In this document: in pieces, positions 33,890-35,041 of the stretch
Numbering within the stretch: position 1 is the stretch's first letter
Layout of the letters: the number at the start of each line of letters is the position of its first letter
Source of the DNA: CAYFZR01 sp964347835 [NCBI: uncultured archaeon]
GTDB lineage: Archaea; CAYFZR01
Reading direction: 5' to 3'
DNA length: 35,041 nt
NCBI GenBank assembly: GCA_964347835.1
Contig: CAYFZR010000034.1
Span: forward strand, 1 to 35,041
Notes under the pieces: model-generated
Told to the model about the DNA's origin: nothing
The model's input: the letters and a program-made list of their open reading frames with translations, nothing else
Database searches by the model: none
Position numbers and translations under genes: made by a program

Positions 33890-35041
33890 ATGAAAAAAAC
33901 AGCATATCTGTTAGTTTTTACACTAGTTATAGCACAAATAGGTCTAGCTCAAGAAGAAATAGCTAAAAATGGCATCAAAAAGGTTGTTCTTGACAACGGA
34001 ATGACGGTCATAATAAAAGAGAACCGTGCAAACGATATCGTTGCTTTTGAGTTATTCATCAAAGCCGGTCTTTGGACAGAAGACAAGAATGAAAGCGGAA
34101 TAAGGAATTTTGTCCAACATATGCTTTTGAAAGGTACTGAAAAAAGAAGCGCGGAAGATATAGCATTAGAAACCGAATCATTGGGCATACGTCTATCCAC
34201 GACAGTTGGAGAAGACTATTGTGAAATCTACATGAAATCTACGAAAGAATTTTATGATGAAGCGTTGGATATACTCGCTGATATAACGATGAACTCTGTT
34301 TTCGATCCCGAAGAAATAGAGAAGGAAAGAAATATCGTTTTAGCAGAAATTAAGTTTCAAGAAGACAATATGTTTGAAAAAACCCACAAACTATTTTTGA
34401 AAACATTATACGATGGGCATCCCTACGGATCGCCTCTTTCAGGAGAAGAGGAAACAGTGAGGAAATTAGATAGAGAAAGCCTCGTCGATTTCTATAAAAA
34501 ATATTACACGCCGAACAATATGGTTCTTGTTATAGTTGGAAATGTTAAAAGCGAAGAAGCAATTTCTATAGTAAAAGAGTCTTTTAAAGGTTTTGAATCT
34601 AAGGAAACTCCACCAATTCCTATTTTGAAAGTTAAGTCTCCTGAAAAAAAAGATGTAAGAGAGAAAAAAGAAAGAGAACAGTTATTCATTTTGATCGGTT
34701 ATTTAGGACCCGAAATCCAAAGCAAAGAATATCCAGCCTTAAAAGTCTTAAATTCTATACTTGGTGTGGGAATGAGCTCAAGACTTTTTGTTGAGCTTCG
34801 AGATAAAAGAGGACTTGCCTATGAAGTGGGCTCATTTTACCCTTCGAGAAGATACGAGAGTTATCTTACATCTTACATTGCGACGACTCCCCAAAACGAA
34901 TTAGAAGTCGAAAAATATATTTTAAAAGAGTTTGAAAAGACTAAAAAGAATATAACAATGGAAGAACTTGAAAGAGGAAAGAAAAAATTAATAGGTTTGT
35001 ATATCATAAGGCATGAAAGCAACAAAGACCAGGCATGGTTT
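33890..35041 (+). CDS. M16 family protein, non-catalytic partner (3' end outside the window)
   Basis: 384 residues visible; the frame is open at the right edge. It begins with an export signal (MKKTAYLLVFTLVIAQIGLA, no lipobox). The zinc motif is lost: the HxxEH position reads NFVQH (residues 73-77). The C-terminal half keeps SSRLFVELRDKRGLAYEV with the Arg (298) and Tyr (311) used for substrate binding in M16 pairs. AAGGAG at the end of the previous gene is the SD. The gene is complementary to its upstream partner in which active-site half it retains. Confidence 0.93.
   Translation, partial: MKKTAYLLVFTLVIAQIGLAQEEIAKNGIKKVVLDNGMTVIIKENRANDIVAFELFIKAGLWTEDKNESGIRNFVQHMLLKGTEKRSAEDIALETESLGIRLSTTVGEDYCEIYMKSTKEFYDEALDILADITMNSVFDPEEIEKERNIVLAEIKFQEDNMFEKTHKLFLKTLYDGHPYGSPLSGEEETVRKLDRESLVDFYKKYYTPNNMVLVIVGNVKSEEAISIVKESFKGFESKETPPIPILKVKSPEKKDVREKKEREQLFILIGYLGPEIQSKEYPALKVLNSILGVGMSSRLFVELRDKRGLAYEVGSFYPSRRYESYLTSYIATTPQNELEVEKYILKEFEKTKKNITMEELERGKKKLIGLYIIRHESNKDQAWF

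Noticed and set aside
1-35041. tRNA or rRNA genes, CRISPR arrays, insertion sequences or integrase genes
   Set aside because: I looked through the intergenic stretches and saw no cloverleaf, regularly spaced repeats, transposase or terminal inverted repeats.

Overview
The window is archaeal. It carries both subunits of DNA topoisomerase VI, the chromatin protein Alba, the archaeal-type PheT, the archaeal route into aromatic amino acids (ADH synthase and DHQ synthase II), a four-subunit pyruvate:ferredoxin oxidoreductase, and the end of a Methanococcus-type S-layer protein. The DNA is AT-rich, many genes use GTG or TTG starts with strong Shine-Dalgarno (SD) sites, and other starts sit about 25 nt from a TATA box (leaderless). 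An anaerobic euryarchaeote near the methanogens or a related uncultured lineage fits best, but there is no rRNA or methanogenesis gene to settle it.

Layout. 1-3.5 kb: the end of an S-layer gene, then a convergent NMT1/SsuA-type ABC importer. 3.6-8.2 kb: pheT with a coupled small gene, and top6B-top6A. 8.5-12.6 kb: loosely packed genes of unknown function (a helical protein, a membrane protein, a secreted protein with a structured leader, a DUF4177-like mini-gene, a two-helix peptide, a membrane-anchored protein). 12.8-18.4 kb: pheA-tyrA on the + strand converging on adhS-aroB'-aroD-aroE on the - strand. 18.5-23.4 kb (- strand): 2x[4Fe-4S] ferredoxin, aspartate-semialdehyde dehydrogenase, alba, porCDAB and a small winged-helix regulator. 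23.5-32.5 kb: an accessory region with tandem oxidoreductases, two methyltransferases, gene remnants and a run of small proteins (DUF1059, SRPBCC, double ACT, GYD). 32.5 kb to the end: a pair of M16 peptidase genes, the second running off the window.

Metabolic logic. Aspartate-semialdehyde dehydrogenase makes the semialdehyde that ADH synthase consumes. DHQ synthase II, AroD and AroE then carry the product to shikimate, and PheA and TyrA take prephenate towards Phe and Tyr. Only the shikimate-to-prephenate steps are missing here. PorCDAB and the ferredoxins supply anaerobic C2/C3 carbon and low-potential electron metabolism.

Most unusual signals: (1) a conserved RNA-like leader (TAGCGCC stem, an RGTGYR loop and a conserved 3' tail) ahead of three unlinked genes, with a divergent fourth copy; (2) interleaved 9-bp and 8-bp complementary segments at 11526-11613 that would form an H-type pseudoknot with an alternative hairpin; (3) an FDX-ACB-like domain fused to the end of TyrA; (4) genes whose SD spacing and family alignment both point to AUA or ACG start codons; (5) an M16 pair in which one member keeps the zinc site and the other keeps only the R/Y site.
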